Source: Clostridium rhizosphaerae
GTDB lineage: Bacteria > Bacillota > Clostridia > Clostridiales > Clostridiaceae
Assembly: GCF_016765585.1 (NCBI RefSeq)
Contig: NZ_JAESWC010000002.1
Span: 1,364,001 to 1,428,000, forward strand
Direction of reading: 5' to 3'
DNA: 64,000 bases
The notes beneath the pieces were generated by a model that ran no database searches, was not told the DNA's origin, and was given only the letters and a program-made list of their open reading frames with translations. Shown one piece after another: positions 1 to 9,774 of this stretch (its first letter is position 1; each line of letters begins with the position of its first letter). The position numbers and the translations under genes are program-made.

Positions 1-3000
1 CTAAATCGTTAATTAATTTTGATTCTTTGCCTTTAAGTTCATTAGAAACAACTTTTAATGAAAGATCTATATCTTTATCTATATTTTCTTTTAAGTCCTT
101 ACCATTTATAGTCCAGCTGATACCATCCTTTTGGAAGGTTATAAGTTTATCTTGTCCTTTTATTGCATTTAGTACATCCTTACTAGCTGCTGTATTTTTT
201 GTAATATCAACTACTATTTTAGACTTATCAGCTACTGTATTTATTAGATTAACTAAAGCTGAAGCATCATTTACTTCATTCTTAGTTTCTACTTTAAGCT
301 GTTTACTGATAAATACGCTAATAGCCTTATTTAATGCTGCTGTACCTGAATCAATTTCATCTTGGGAAGCATTCTTATTATCAATTATTTCTTCTGCTGC
401 TTTTATTGCCTTAGATAATTCGTCTTTAGCATCCTTAGTATATTGGCCTTCTGCTGTTCCCACTACAGCTGCATCTAATTTAGCTTGTGCATCTTTTACA
501 GCTGATGCTAATGCACTCTTATCCACTACAGTAAAGGTTATTGTTACTTCAGTTTTATTTCCAAATTCATCTTCAGCAACAACTTTTAGTTCATAGTTTC
601 CTGCTTTAGTAATCTCTTCATTGCTATAAGGCTGTCCGTTAAGAGTTATTACAGTGGATGCTATCTTATGATCATCAGCTACACTTATCTCAGGCTTTAT
701 CTTTCCTGAAATTATATCCTTATCTTTAATATTTTTTATTGTAATAACAGGTGCATTATTTTCAGTTACATATACTACTGCCTTAGCTTGAAGTTTAATA
801 CCTTCCACTGTTCCTGTAACTTCATGTTTTCCTGCCTCAGCATAAATGCTTGGATCTATATATCCCCAAGTTCCCCAAGTAACATTAGCCTCTGCTTTGC
901 TTCCATCATTATAAACTACGTTTACCTTGTCTGGAAGTTTTGGCTCTGCACCCTCAAGAGTCTTAACATTTGTTTCTTCTATTGAAACTGGTTCTATAAC
1001 AGTAACTTCAGCAGTAGTTTTAGTGCCTGATCCATTTACGTTACCTTCAACTGTAAATGTTCCTGTTTTTGAGTATTTTTCAGCTGGTACAGCATCCCAT
1101 CTTACCGGAAGAGAGACAACATTACCATCACTAAGAGTTGCCTTTACGGTTTTAGAAAGCTTAGGTGCTTCACCAACGATAGTCTTAATTCCATCTGCTT
1201 TATCTGCAGAAACTATTGCAGCAGGGTCTCTATATACAGCTATTTCAGCTGCACTAGCCCATCCGTTTACTCCGTCTAATGCTGTAAGCTTTACATATTT
1301 TGCTTTTACCTTATCAAAAGTTATTGTTTTAATTAAAGCTCTTGTAGCGGTATTATTTGTATCCCAAGTTCCTTTAGCTATTTCTGTAAAGTCTGTTCCG
1401 TTTGTTGATACTGAAAGTGAATATTGCTTGATAAGCCCATTTGCACCACTTTGTCTAGGAAGCACGGTTACTTTATTTATTTCATAATCAGCTCCAAAAT
1501 TTAAAGTTATGGATTGTGGAAGCTTATCTGATAAATCCCATTTTGTATGCCATATAGTTCCTTCATCCCCATCTATGGCCATAGCAGCACTATTATCTTC
1601 ACCTTCTGTTTCTTCACTTGTTGCAGTTGCTTTTATCATAGAATTTGGAACTGTTGATAAATCTACTGGAACAATTTCAGTTGGCTCATCAGCCGCATCT
1701 GGAATTTCTTCAACCTTAAGGTCATCAATTACCATATCTGCACTTCCATTTACACACTTAACACCTATCCATGACTCTCCGTTTGCACCAGCCTTAAATT
1801 CTTTAGTAAATACTTGCGGTTCTGTAGCTGCAATAAAAGGCTTCTCGGATAAAACTTCTTGACCATTGCCTAATATAAAACTATAATCACCACTCTTTGC
1901 AGCTTCATACTTAAAGGAGACTCTATAGGATTTTCCTGGTTCAAACCTTAAGGTTTGAGGAATTGTCTGGTATAAAAGCCCTGAAGCTTCCGTATGTGCC
2001 TTCAGTGACCAATTACCTTCTATAACGTCATCAATCACCTTTCCATTCCAACCCTTTTGTGTATATGGAGCATGCAGCTCGGATAAGTGAGTACGAGGGT
2101 CATTTATTCCACCTGCTGGTCCTTTAACGAAAGGATAAATTCCTTGGTCTACATTTTCAAAATCCTCATAGAAATATGCACCTTCTGGTTTTGGTGCTCT
2201 TACGGTTTTAACTATACGCAAATCATCAAAGGTTACAGTGTCTAAACCACCTTCAACCTTTAGTGATAGGTCTGCAGTAGTCTTTCCTGCATGTACATCA
2301 AAGAGAACTCTCATCCTCTGCATATTAGTTCCACTCTTGGAGTCTGCTGCAATATAATTTCCAGCTATAGAATCGTCGGTATAGTTAGTGCTTTCCACAC
2401 CCTCTGAATTCTTTAAAGCAATTGATGCTCTGCGTTTTCCATCTACCTGTACATAAACGGAAGCAGAATAAGTTCCTTCTGAAAGTCCTGTAAGCTGTTG
2501 AGTTAAGGTTACACCGTTTCCTTTACCAACCTTTAGTTCATATTGTCCTCTGTCGTTTCTTACTACAGCTGCCCCCTCACCCTTTACATTCCAATTACTT
2601 AGAGAATTGCTGTTAAAGCCTGGATCCTTTATAGGCGTACCTTCGCCCCATTTCATATCCTCTTGTGGAGCTGCTTCGCCTTTATAAATTACATAAGCCA
2701 CATTAGCTTCTGCCTTTATAGTTACCTTATTGTCAGAAACATTAAGAGTTTCAACAAGGGATTTTCCTTGATCAGACAACCTATATAATTTAACATCTTT
2801 TAATCCATTCCAGCTAAGAGGTAATGTCCAAGTAGTTTCTCCACCTTCTGAATTCCAATGGTAAAGCTTAGTTTCTTCTTTAGGATCCCATGGCAGCAGA
2901 TAAGAGTTGCCTTTTAAAACCTCTCTATTATCTTTTGTTATAATCCTTGTTCCTGTGGCATTTGAAACGGATACATTATTCTCAAAATTAATTGTATTAT

Positions 3001-5530
3001 TTGTCCACTTTGTTATTGGGAAATGTTGAAGATATTTAGTAGGCAAATCGGTATTAAAGGTCATTTTTATCATATCATCAAAGTTATTTCTTCCCTGCCA
3101 GCCTTCATAATCACACATCTCTGCTCCGCCTAAAAGTGGATCGCGGGCAACCCAGGTATCCTTCTGATGATTTCTAATAAATTGAACAATATCACTGTTA
3201 ACACCTTTAGTATCCTTGGAACCATAATTATAGTCTACTGCCCAATGGCTCCACGTAGAATCATATTCTATTGCATTTGGAAATTCTGTTTCCAATCTCC
3301 ATCCCATCGAATTTATATCTTTTGCAACTTGACGACTATTCCATCCATCACCATACCATACATCTAGATAAATATACTCTAGATTAGGAACCTGTTTTTT
3401 TAATTCCTCTAGACGAGAAAGTCTATTTCCTGATGCAGCATCATGACGAGTATCTATATAGTATGAAGGATCTAACCAATCCCAGCCCGGAGCATTTTTG
3501 TTAACCAGCTCTTCATTGAAAGCTTTTGCTTCTGGGTAAGATTCAGTAGCATTTATATGCACTCCAAAGGATGCATTGTACTTAGTTCCCTCATCGACAA
3601 GAGTTTTTAAATCCACAGCTCCACCTTGGCGCTGTCCAATTATGCCGTAATCAGGATGAGCTGAATCGTGGCCCTCTGAAGCATATCCTTTTAATAGAAC
3701 ATTCTGTCCTAAACCATCAGTAGCTAAATACACCTTCTTTGTTTCATCCAAAGCCTTTAAAAATGGATTAGTTGCTTGGCTTCCAAAGTTCATAGAAATA
3801 CGTTGAACCACCAGGTTAGGAACATCCTCAGCACCTAATGGATTATTCATTATGCTTCTGAAAGCTATGGCACCATCCTGCCAATCTACAATACCATCCT
3901 TATTCTCATCATCAGTAATTACAATTTTAACACTTGGATTTGGTTCTGTAGTTGTCATCTCCTTTGCCCTATATGTCCATTGTCCACTCCAAAGACCTGT
4001 GCTATTATATCCATCCTTACTTACAGTCTTCTTAATTATTCTTCCATTTTCCCTAGCAGTTATTCCAGATGGGTTATCATACACAGAGTTACTCCATACA
4101 CCTGCACTCAACTGATTAGTATTTAGGAAAGCATACATGTATCCTGTAGCTGCTGTATCCACAGCTGTATTAGTATTAAGATTTATAAATGTATCCCCTG
4201 TGCCAGACACTGCAGTATACATCCGTGCTCCACTCAAAGCAGCACCTGCCTGATTGCTTCTTACTGAAATAAGATTTTGGTTAGGAATCTCTATTGTATT
4301 TACTTTTGTAGTACCATTTTCCTTAACATTTTTTATGTCAAGAGCAAGTACATTATTATTAACAGTAACTTCTGCATCCATAGTTACATTTATAGAAGCA
4401 AAATTCATAGAATAAACTGCCTTATTAGCAGCTGGCTTTGAAAAGGTTACTGTTGGCTCATATAAAACACCATTAATATTTACACTCTTTATAACATCAT
4501 CCTGTCCATACATCACTGCCCCTGATGCTTTATATTCATACTTATTAACTCTTGGGAAGGTATTATCTATAGTAACTTTTAATTTATCAGATTCTATAGA
4601 AACTGCTTCACCTGCGGTAACAGTAATATTAGCTATTGCCTTTAAAGTAGTACCTTGGACAGCACCTTCAACGGCAAAGCTCCCTACAGCACTATACTTT
4701 GAAGGATCTATTGCATCCCATGTTACTTTTTCCTGTCCATTAGTTCCATCATCGTAAACTGCAGTTACTTCTGAAGGAAGACTTGGTTTAACACCTTTTA
4801 TAGTTGAAATATTAACTGGATCTAAGCTCTTAATAGTTTTAGCTGCTGGTGGTGTATCTACAATAGAGCCCGGAGCACCATATTTTAAGTTATCAACTAA
4901 AATATTCTTATTATCATACCATGTTCTAAAGCCAACCTTACCTGCAGTTGTTGGCATATTTTCCAAATTAGCCACGTCATCAAAAATTTTATCTCCATCC
5001 ACCCAAATGGTTATCTTATTTCCTACTGCTTTTACTTTTAAAGTATACTTTTGATTAGCTACCAATGTCGGACCAGCTATATCATCTTTCCATGCAGTAG
5101 AGGTTTCAATAAGCCACTTGCCATAATCATTGTAACCAATAAAAAGGTGCGAACTTTCACTAGAACCTCTTAGAATGATACCAAACCTGCTTGTACCATT
5201 AACTAATGTAAAATCACATTGTGCTTCAGCATCCAGTAATTCCGGAGAGTTACTGTCTACTATAACATACTTATTATCTTTAGTTGTATCTCTAATTATC
5301 TTAATCTGTCCATTTTCCACTGATAAAGTACCTGTACCTATAAAATTAGTCCAAGACCCCACTATACCGTCATTAAAATCTCTGACGTATACGTTTTCTA
5401 AAGCCTTAACATTTTGGAACAGCTTACTCATAAATGGTACATATGTCCCAATAACCTGAGTAAATAAGAAAATTGAAATAAGTGCAAAAGTTTTTAACTT
5501 ATAGCTTGTTTTTTTCCTAGGTCTTTTCAT
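1..5530 (-). CDS. GH101 endo-alpha-N-acetylgalactosaminidase, C-terminus beyond window edge
   Basis: Secreted multidomain glycosidase expected to release the Gal-beta-1,3-GalNAc (core 1) disaccharide from Ser/Thr of mucin-type glycoproteins. 1843 codons are present and the frame is still open at base 1, so the C-terminus is missing. Start ATG at 5530 follows AAGGGGGAA. Order seen: short N-terminus with a hydrophobic signal/anchor stretch (about residues 13-30), a concanavalin-like domain (about 40-215), a bacterial Ig-like (Big_4) domain (about 243-302), then the GH101 core. In the core, YLDVWYG places the probable nucleophile at Asp723 and ETEFPNA the probable acid/base at Glu749; the motifs EYDST, IRNHQKD and EGWQGR are also typical of the family. 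After it come jelly-roll domains, an F5/8 type C (CBM32-like) domain, two more Big_4 domains and a helical FIVAR-like segment. No anchor can be judged. Family call is firm; exact specificity is inferred. Confidence 0.93.
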   Translation of the reverse strand, partial: MKRPRKKTSYKLKTFALISIFLFTQVIGTYVPFMSKLFQNVKALENVYVRDFNDGIVGSWTNFIGTGTLSVENGQIKIIRDTTKDNKYVIVDSNSPELLDAEAQCDFTLVNGTSRFGIILRGSSESSHLFIGYNDYGKWLIETSTAWKDDIAGPTLVANQKYTLKVKAVGNKITIWVDGDKIFDDVANLENMPTTAGKVGFRTWYDNKNILVDNLKYGAPGSIVDTPPAAKTIKSLDPVNISTIKGVKPSLPSEVTAVYDDGTNGQEKVTWDAIDPSKYSAVGSFAVEGAVQGTTLKAIANITVTAGEAVSIESDKLKVTIDNTFPRVNKYEYKASGAVMYGQDDVIKSVNINGVLYEPTVTFSKPAANKAVYSMNFASINVTMDAEVTVNNNVLALDIKNVKENGTTKVNTIEIPNQNLISVRSNQAGAALSGARMYTAVSGTGDTFINLNTNTAVDTAATGYMYAFLNTNQLSAGVWSNSVYDNPSGITARENGRIIKKTVSKDGYNSTGLWSGQWTYRAKEMTTTEPNPSVKIVITDDENKDGIVDWQDGAIAFRSIMNNPLGAEDVPNLVVQRISMNFGSQATNPFLKALDETKKVYLATDGLGQNVLLKGYASEGHDSAHPDYGIIGQRQGGAVDLKTLVDEGTKYNASFGVHINATESYPEAKAFNEELVNKNAPGWDWLDPSYYIDTRHDAASGNRLSRLEELKKQVPNLEYIYLDVWYGDGWNSRQVAKDINSMGWRLETEFPNAIEYDSTWSHWAVDYNYGSKDTKGVNSDIVQFIRNHQKDTWVARDPLLGGAEMCDYEGWQGRNNFDDMIKMTFNTDLPTKYLQHFPITKWTNNTINFENNVSVSNATGTRIITKDNREVLKGNSYLLPWDPKEETKLYHWNSEGGETTWTLPLSWNGLKDVKLYRLSDQGKSLVETLNVSDNKVTIKAEANVAYVIYKGEAAPQEDMKWGEGTPIKDPGFNSNSLSNWNVKGEGAAVVRNDRGQYELKVGKGNGVTLTQQLTGLSEGTYSASVYVQVDGKRRASIALKNSEGVESTNYTDDSIAGNYIAADSKSGTNMQRMRVLFDVHAGKTTADLSLKVEGGLDTVTFDDLRIVKTVRAPKPEGAYFYEDFENVDQGIYPFVKGPAGGINDPRTHLSELHAPYTQKGWNGKVIDDVIEGNWSLKAHTEASGLLYQTIPQTLRFEPGKSYRVSFKYEAAKSGDYSFILGNGQEVLSEKPFIAATEPQVFTKEFKAGANGESWIGVKCVNGSADMVIDDLKVEEIPDAADEPTEIVPVDLSTVPNSMIKATATSEETEGEDNSAAMAIDGDEGTIWHTKWDLSDKLPQSITLNFGADYEINKVTVLPRQSGANGLIKQYSLSVSTNGTDFTEIAKGTWDTNNTATRALIKTITFDKVKAKYVKLTALDGVNGWASAAEIAVYRDPAAIVSADKADGIKTIVGEAPKLSKTVKATLSDGNVVSLPVRWDAVPAEKYSKTGTFTVEGNVNGSGTKTTAEVTVIEPVSIEETNVKTLEGAEPKLPDKVNVVYNDGSKAEANVTWGTWGYIDPSIYAEAGKHEVTGTVEGIKLQAKAVVYVTENNAPVITIKNIKDKDIISGKIKPEISVADDHKIASTVITLNGQPYSNEEITKAGNYELKVVAEDEFGNKTEVTITFTVVDKSALASAVKDAQAKLDAAVVGTAEGQYTKDAKDELSKAIKAAEEIIDNKNASQDEIDSGTAALNKAISVFISKQLKVETKNEVNDASALVNLINTVADKSKIVVDITKNTAASKDVLNAIKGQDKLITFQKDGISWTINGKDLKENIDKDIDLSLKVVSNELKGKESKLINDL

Positions 5531-5596
5531 TAAAATTCCCCCTTATATTTATTTGTAATTTCATGCCCCCCAGTACCACTCCCTTTATGTAGAAAA

Positions 5597-5625
5597 TATG
5601 TATTATGGTGTATACTTACAGTCAA
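5597..5625 (-). promoter_or_regulatory. Probable sigma-A promoter of the GH101 gene
   Basis: On the minus strand, -35 TTGACT (5620-5625) and -10 TACATA (5597-5602) are separated by 17 bases. This lies about 70 bases before the ATG at 5530. The -10 is imperfect. Confidence 0.5.
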
Positions 5626-5835
5626 TTTAATAATATAGAAAACTAAACTAATACTTAATGATATATTTTAACAAGATTTTGACTATTCTTTACTTTCTCA
5701 TTTATCTCATTATATATTTTCTTCTCATGAGTAATCCAACACCTTCAAAGCAATAATTATTCTAACCAAACTAGCATATTAATATCTGCAAAAGAGCCCA
5801 TCTTAGGAATTTCTTAAATAAAACATTTTATCATA

Positions 5836-5873
5836 AAAAGTACCATGCTATTAATTTTAGCACGGTACTTTTT
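5836..5873. terminator. Isolated bidirectional terminator-like hairpin
   Basis: AAAAGTACC and TGCTA pair with TAGCA and GGTACTTTT around a 7-base loop, with a T-run on both strands. It does not directly follow an annotated gene: malL has its own hairpin 240 bases upstream. It may end a short unannotated transcript or insulate the GH101 promoter. Confidence 0.6.
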
Positions 5874-6112
5874 TCATTCTGATAATTCATCAATAGGAAC
5901 ACGATATCCTCATAACAAATGTAAAAAACCTACAAACCTCATCGGCACTACGTATTCTTATATTCTTTTGTTATTATATTTAAATGTTTATATATTTTTT
6001 TATATATAGGATTTTTAACTCAATTATTTACTTGTACATGCTAAAAAGCTACTCTAAATTTAGTACTTTCAGTCATATATAAATTAAGTTTCATAATAAT
6101 AACCATATAATA

Positions 6113-6145
6113 AAATCCCCTTAATCATATAAATTAAGGAGATTT
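6113..6145 (-). terminator. Intrinsic terminator of malL
   Basis: Stem AAATC-CCTTAAT / ATTAAGG-GATTT with a short loop, starting just after the malL stop codon and followed by T-rich sequence on the minus strand. Confidence 0.75.
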
Positions 6146-6149
6146 GTTA

Positions 6150-7826
6150 TTATTTTAATCTATAAACTCTAGCCTCATAAGGTTTTAATTTAATATTTTT
6201 AATTTCTTCCTGCTCATCTACAGCATAGTTGCTTATTAAAAGCTCCTTGCTGCTGTACTTAATATTTTCTGGAAGGATAAACTCTACCTCCGGCTCATAG
6301 AAGTTAAGTATAACTAAAAGCTTTTCGCTGCCTAGAGTTCTTACATATGAGAAAATACTCTCGCTGTCTCTAAGTATTTCTTCATAATCACCATATACTA
6401 TAATAGGATTTTCTTTTCTTAGTTTTATAAGCTTTTGATAATAGTAGAACACTGAGTTTTTATCCTTAAGTGCTTTTTCTACATTGATGTCTACATAATT
6501 AGGATTTACTCTTATCCATGGAGTTCCTGTAGTAAAGCCAGCGTTTGCACAGTCATTCCACTGCATTGGAGTTCTTGCATTATCTCTGCCTCTTAAGTGA
6601 ACCCCTTCCATGAATCTTTGCTCGTTCATAAAACCGCCTTTTACTAATTCATTATAGGCATTTATTATTTCCAAGTCCTTGTAGTCTTCCATTCCAAAGG
6701 AGACATTTGTCATTCCAAGCTCTTCCCCTTGATACACATAAGGTGTACCCTGCATCATATGAAGCATTGTTCCAAGCATTTTTGCTGATTCAACTCTATA
6801 CTCCTTGTCATTGCCAAACCTTGAAACCGGTCTAGGCTGATCGTGATTATTAAGATAAAGACTGTTCCATCCCTTGCCGTTAAGTTCCTCCTGCCACTTG
6901 CTCATAATAGCTTTAAAATCAGTAAGCTTCCAAGGTCTTATATCCCACTTTGTTGTACCTGTTCCAACATCCATGTGCTCAAACTGGAATACCATGTTTA
7001 ATTCATTTCTGTCTTCTCCAACATAAAGTGCTGCAGTTTCAGGAGTAACCCCCGGAGTTTCACCAACAGTCATAATATCATATTTGCTTAAAACTTCCTT
7101 GTTCATCTCCTGCAAATACTCATGCACTCTTGGACCATTCGCAGTTAACGGGAAGCCGTTTCCGTATAGTTGCCCTTCTCCTTTTTCACCATCAGGAAGC
7201 CCCGGTACTTTAGATATTAAATTTATAACATCCATTCTAAAGCCATCTATTCCTTTGTCAAACCAGAATTTCATAAGGTTGTAAACTTCTTCTCTAACCT
7301 TTTCGTTTTCCCAATTTAAATCAGGCTGCTTTTTTGAGAAAAGGTGAAGAAAATATTCATCAGTTTTTTCATCATATTGCCAAACTGAACCGCTGAAAAA
7401 AGAACCCCAGTTGTTTGGAGCATTTCCATCCTTCCCTTTTCTCCATATGTAGTAATCTCTATAAGGATTGTCCTTTGATTGTCTGCTTTCTATAAACCAT
7501 TTATGTTCATCTGAAGAATGGTTAACTACCAAGTCCATAACAAGCTTAATATCTCTCTTGTGCATTTCATTTAAAAGCTCTTCAAAGTCAGTCATATTGC
7601 CAAACTCATTCATAATATCTCTATAGTCGCTTATATCATAGCCATTATCATCATTTGGTGATTTATAGACTGGATTCAGCCAAACAATATTTATTCCAAG
7701 CTCTTTAAGATAATCAAGCTTCTCAATTACGCCTCTTATATCGCCAATACCATCTCCATTGGAGTCTTTAAAGCTTCTAGGGTAGATTTGATATACTACT
7801 CCCTCTTTCCACCATGTTTTGTTCAT
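6150..7826 (-). CDS. malL: Oligo-1,6-glucosidase / alpha-glucosidase (GH13)
   Basis: Cytoplasmic GH13 glucosidase of 558 residues that hydrolyses isomalto- or malto-oligosaccharides from the non-reducing end. Start is the ATG at 7826, preceded by GGAGG at the right distance; an upstream in-frame ATG lacks this and would run into the repeat at 7858-7962. The GH13 triad is in place: Asp199 in GFRMDV, Glu256 in VGETPG, Asp329 in NNHDQ. Val200 directly after the nucleophile is the residue associated with alpha-1,6 specificity in the oligo-1,6-glucosidase group (family knowledge). No signal peptide. It follows a LacI-type regulator on the same strand and ends in its own hairpin, so the two may be co-transcribed. 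Confidence 0.93.
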   Translation of the reverse strand: MNKTWWKEGVVYQIYPRSFKDSNGDGIGDIRGVIEKLDYLKELGINIVWLNPVYKSPNDDNGYDISDYRDIMNEFGNMTDFEELLNEMHKRDIKLVMDLVVNHSSDEHKWFIESRQSKDNPYRDYYIWRKGKDGNAPNNWGSFFSGSVWQYDEKTDEYFLHLFSKKQPDLNWENEKVREEVYNLMKFWFDKGIDGFRMDVINLISKVPGLPDGEKGEGQLYGNGFPLTANGPRVHEYLQEMNKEVLSKYDIMTVGETPGVTPETAALYVGEDRNELNMVFQFEHMDVGTGTTKWDIRPWKLTDFKAIMSKWQEELNGKGWNSLYLNNHDQPRPVSRFGNDKEYRVESAKMLGTMLHMMQGTPYVYQGEELGMTNVSFGMEDYKDLEIINAYNELVKGGFMNEQRFMEGVHLRGRDNARTPMQWNDCANAGFTTGTPWIRVNPNYVDINVEKALKDKNSVFYYYQKLIKLRKENPIIVYGDYEEILRDSESIFSYVRTLGSEKLLVILNFYEPEVEFILPENIKYSSKELLISNYAVDEQEEIKNIKLKPYEARVYRLK

Positions 7827-7857
7827 AATATAATACCTCCATGAATAAAATTTATTC

Positions 7858-7962
7858 AACACGGAAGAAACGCTAGAAAACACAGAATACACAGAAAGGT
7901 TAATAATACAAAACTCTTCTGCGTCTTCTGCGTCTTCTGCGTTTTCTGTTAAATTCCGTGTT
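7858..7962. repeat. Palindromic element with GCAGAAGAC direct repeats
   Basis: About 105 bases bounded by the inverted repeat AACACGGAA / TTCCGTGTT. Inside, the minus strand carries three CGCAGAAGA-type direct repeats and an opposing stretch rich in TTCTGTG, so the whole segment can fold back on itself. It fills the gap between the lacI-type stop codon (7964) and the malL ribosome binding site. The flanks show similar TTTATT(T)C stretches, a possible target duplication. Mobile repeat (MITE/REP-like) is an inference. Confidence 0.65.
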
Positions 7963-7963
7963 T

Positions 7964-8962
7964 TTATTTCTTACAAGAGTCTCTTTCTACAATCTGATGT
8001 GGAAGTACAAAATGGTGCTGTACTAGTTCTGCTCCATTAATTACCTTTATAAGCATTCTCATACCTACAGAGCCCATGTCATACATCGGCTGAACTACTG
8101 TAGTAAGTTTTGGATAGAAAATTGAAGCACTGTATATATCGTCAAAGCCTATAACATCCACTTCTTCAGGGATCTTCTTTCCGCTCTCTCTTAAAGCGTT
8201 TATAGCTCCCATAGCTATTTCATCACTGGCACAGAAAACAGCATCAATATCTCCATTTTTTAATATGGCATTCATACCTTCATGACCATCATGAGCCTTA
8301 AGTCCGCCAAAGAAACATAAACTTTTATCAAATCCCATATTGTTTTTTGATAATGCTTCTTTATAGCCTGAAAATCTATATGCTGCTGCATTTACAGCAT
8401 CTTCATAAGTTCCTATGTATGCAATTTTTTTATTACCTTTTTTAATTAAGTATTCTGTAGCATCAAAAGCTGCCTTTTCATTATCGATAGTTACGCTTGG
8501 GAAAGTATTTTCTCTGTCAGTTGTTTCTACAAGTGTAACAGGAAGCTCTAAACTTTTTACTAATTCAATAATTTCTGGCTCTAAGGAATTACTCATATAA
8601 ATAACTCCATCAACCATCTTTTCTTTTAGAACTCTAAGGTATTCCATTTCTTTTTCTGGATCCAAATCAGTATTGCAAAGCATAATGTTGTAATTATAAA
8701 TATTAGCAACATCTTCTGCACCTCTAACTATTTCTGGATAAAACTGATTTGATATATCTGGAATAATTATTCCTATAGTTCTGCTTCTTTGTGTTTTTAA
8801 GCTTCTAGCCACTATATTAGGTCTGTAACCTAACTTCTTTATAGCATCTTGTACCTTCTTTTTAGTCTCTTCATTAACAACATCTACATCATTTAAAACT
8901 CTAGAAACAGTAGCTATTGATACTCCTGCCTCTCTAGCAACGTCCTTTATTGAAGCCGCCAT
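7964..8962 (-). CDS. LacI/GalR-family transcriptional regulator (CcpA- or MalR-like)
   Basis: 332-residue DNA-binding regulator. Residues 1-55 form the LacI helix-turn-helix and hinge (IKDVAREAGVSIATVSRVLN, then a YRPN hinge region); residues 60-330 are a periplasmic-binding-protein-like effector/dimer domain (TIGIIIPDISNQFYPEIVRG at its start). Start ATG at 8962 follows TTAGGAGTTGAT. The close resemblance to Clostridium catabolite regulators and the position next to malL leave two choices: CcpA itself or a local maltose regulator. A matching operator lies far away before malE (61554-61569). No operator of that type is seen near this gene. Confidence 0.85.
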   Translation of the reverse strand: MAASIKDVAREAGVSIATVSRVLNDVDVVNEETKKKVQDAIKKLGYRPNIVARSLKTQRSRTIGIIIPDISNQFYPEIVRGAEDVANIYNYNIMLCNTDLDPEKEMEYLRVLKEKMVDGVIYMSNSLEPEIIELVKSLELPVTLVETTDRENTFPSVTIDNEKAAFDATEYLIKKGNKKIAYIGTYEDAVNAAAYRFSGYKEALSKNNMGFDKSLCFFGGLKAHDGHEGMNAILKNGDIDAVFCASDEIAMGAINALRESGKKIPEEVDVIGFDDIYSASIFYPKLTTVVQPMYDMGSVGMRMLIKVINGAELVQHHFVLPHQIVERDSCKK

Positions 8963-8996
8963 AATATCAACTCCTAATTTTTATTCTATTTTTATT

Positions 8997-9026
8997 ATTA
9001 TAACTTAATAATTCCACTCTTTACAA
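8997..9026 (-). promoter_or_regulatory. Candidate promoter of the LacI-type regulator
   Basis: Minus strand: -35 TTGTAA (9021-9026), 18-base spacer, -10 TATAAT (8997-9002), about 35 bases before the start codon. The -35 is weak. Confidence 0.45.
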
Positions 9027-9028
9027 GT

Positions 9029-9607
9029 TTAATGTTTACTAATTTTTTCTAAATTATTCGAAATCTCAATCCATTCACTTTCTAATATTCCATAAAGGTG
9101 CATATCCCACCTTTTACCATCCCTATGAATAAATTCTCTGTAGGTACCCTCATGCTTAAATCCAAATTTTTCGTATAAATTAATAGCTTTTTGGTTGTAG
9201 CTAAATACGTTTAACTGAACTCTATGCAGATTCAGCTCTTTAAATGCAAAATCCAGCAAAAGTTTTAAAGCTTCTTTTCCATAACCCTTGCCTCTTTCTG
9301 CATTTGTACCAATACCTATTCCCAAGGTTGCAGTTCCATTCCACCATTGAATACTACCAAGTTCTATGTAACCAACCATTTCACCATTATTTATATCTCT
9401 TATGGCAAAAGGACAAGTGTTATTTGAACTCTGTATACTTTTAATCCATTCATCTATTTGCTTTACTGATTTAGGAATAGCCGGTACCTTATCAAAATAT
9501 CTTAAAAAATCTGTGTCAGAATACCAGCTGCTTATAATAGCTATGTCCTCTTCATCAATTGCTGTAAGTCTAACTTTTTCTCCTGTTAACAACCCAGTGC
9601 AAATCAT
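9029..9607 (-). CDS. GNAT-family N-acetyltransferase (RimJ/RimL-like)
   Basis: 192-residue acetyl-CoA-dependent transferase of the Acetyltransf_3 type, which acetylates protein N-termini or small amines. The acetyl-CoA loop appears as GTNAERGKGYGKEAL (about residues 98-112), followed by NLHRVQLNV and YNQKAINLYEKFGF, standard for the family. Start ATG at 9607 has GGAGGGC four bases upstream. It is the last gene before the LacI-type regulator. Substrate cannot be told from sequence. Confidence 0.85.
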   Translation of the reverse strand: MICTGLLTGEKVRLTAIDEEDIAIISSWYSDTDFLRYFDKVPAIPKSVKQIDEWIKSIQSSNNTCPFAIRDINNGEMVGYIELGSIQWWNGTATLGIGIGTNAERGKGYGKEALKLLLDFAFKELNLHRVQLNVFSYNQKAINLYEKFGFKHEGTYREFIHRDGKRWDMHLYGILESEWIEISNNLEKISKH

Positions 9608-9639
9608 TATAGCCCTCCAGATAATATAGAATTTACATT

Positions 9640-9740
9640 AGAAAAGCCCCGTGTTACCTGAGACTGTCTTAAAATGTGCAGAAACATTTAAGAAAGCAGC
9701 AGGTTTAAGCTGTTTTGAAGAATTCCTATTTTCTATTATA
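9640..9740. repeat. Possible degenerate fold-back remnant
   Basis: The minus strand holds TCAAAACAGCTTAAACCTG, close to the TCAAAATAGCTTAAACCTAT arm of the element at 54358-54669, and nearby AAGACAGTCTCAGG resembling its tip. Pairing is poor, so this is at best a decayed copy. Confidence 0.3.
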
Positions 9741-9774
9741 TAGAATAGTGTTAACTATTGGAATAAAAATAATA

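Larger units (their letters stand above)
5531..6149. other. Intergenic region between GH101 and malL
   Basis: 619 bases without a convincing gene. It holds the malL terminator (6113-6145), an isolated hairpin (5836-5873) and the GH101 promoter. The rest is AT-rich with no ORF that has a ribosome binding site. Confidence 0.6.

Noticed and set aside
27-5459. Plus-strand reading frames across the first 5.5 kb
   Set aside because: They are the reverse reading of the GH101 gene, have no ribosome binding sites, and show odd Ser/Leu/Ile-rich composition with no recognisable family.
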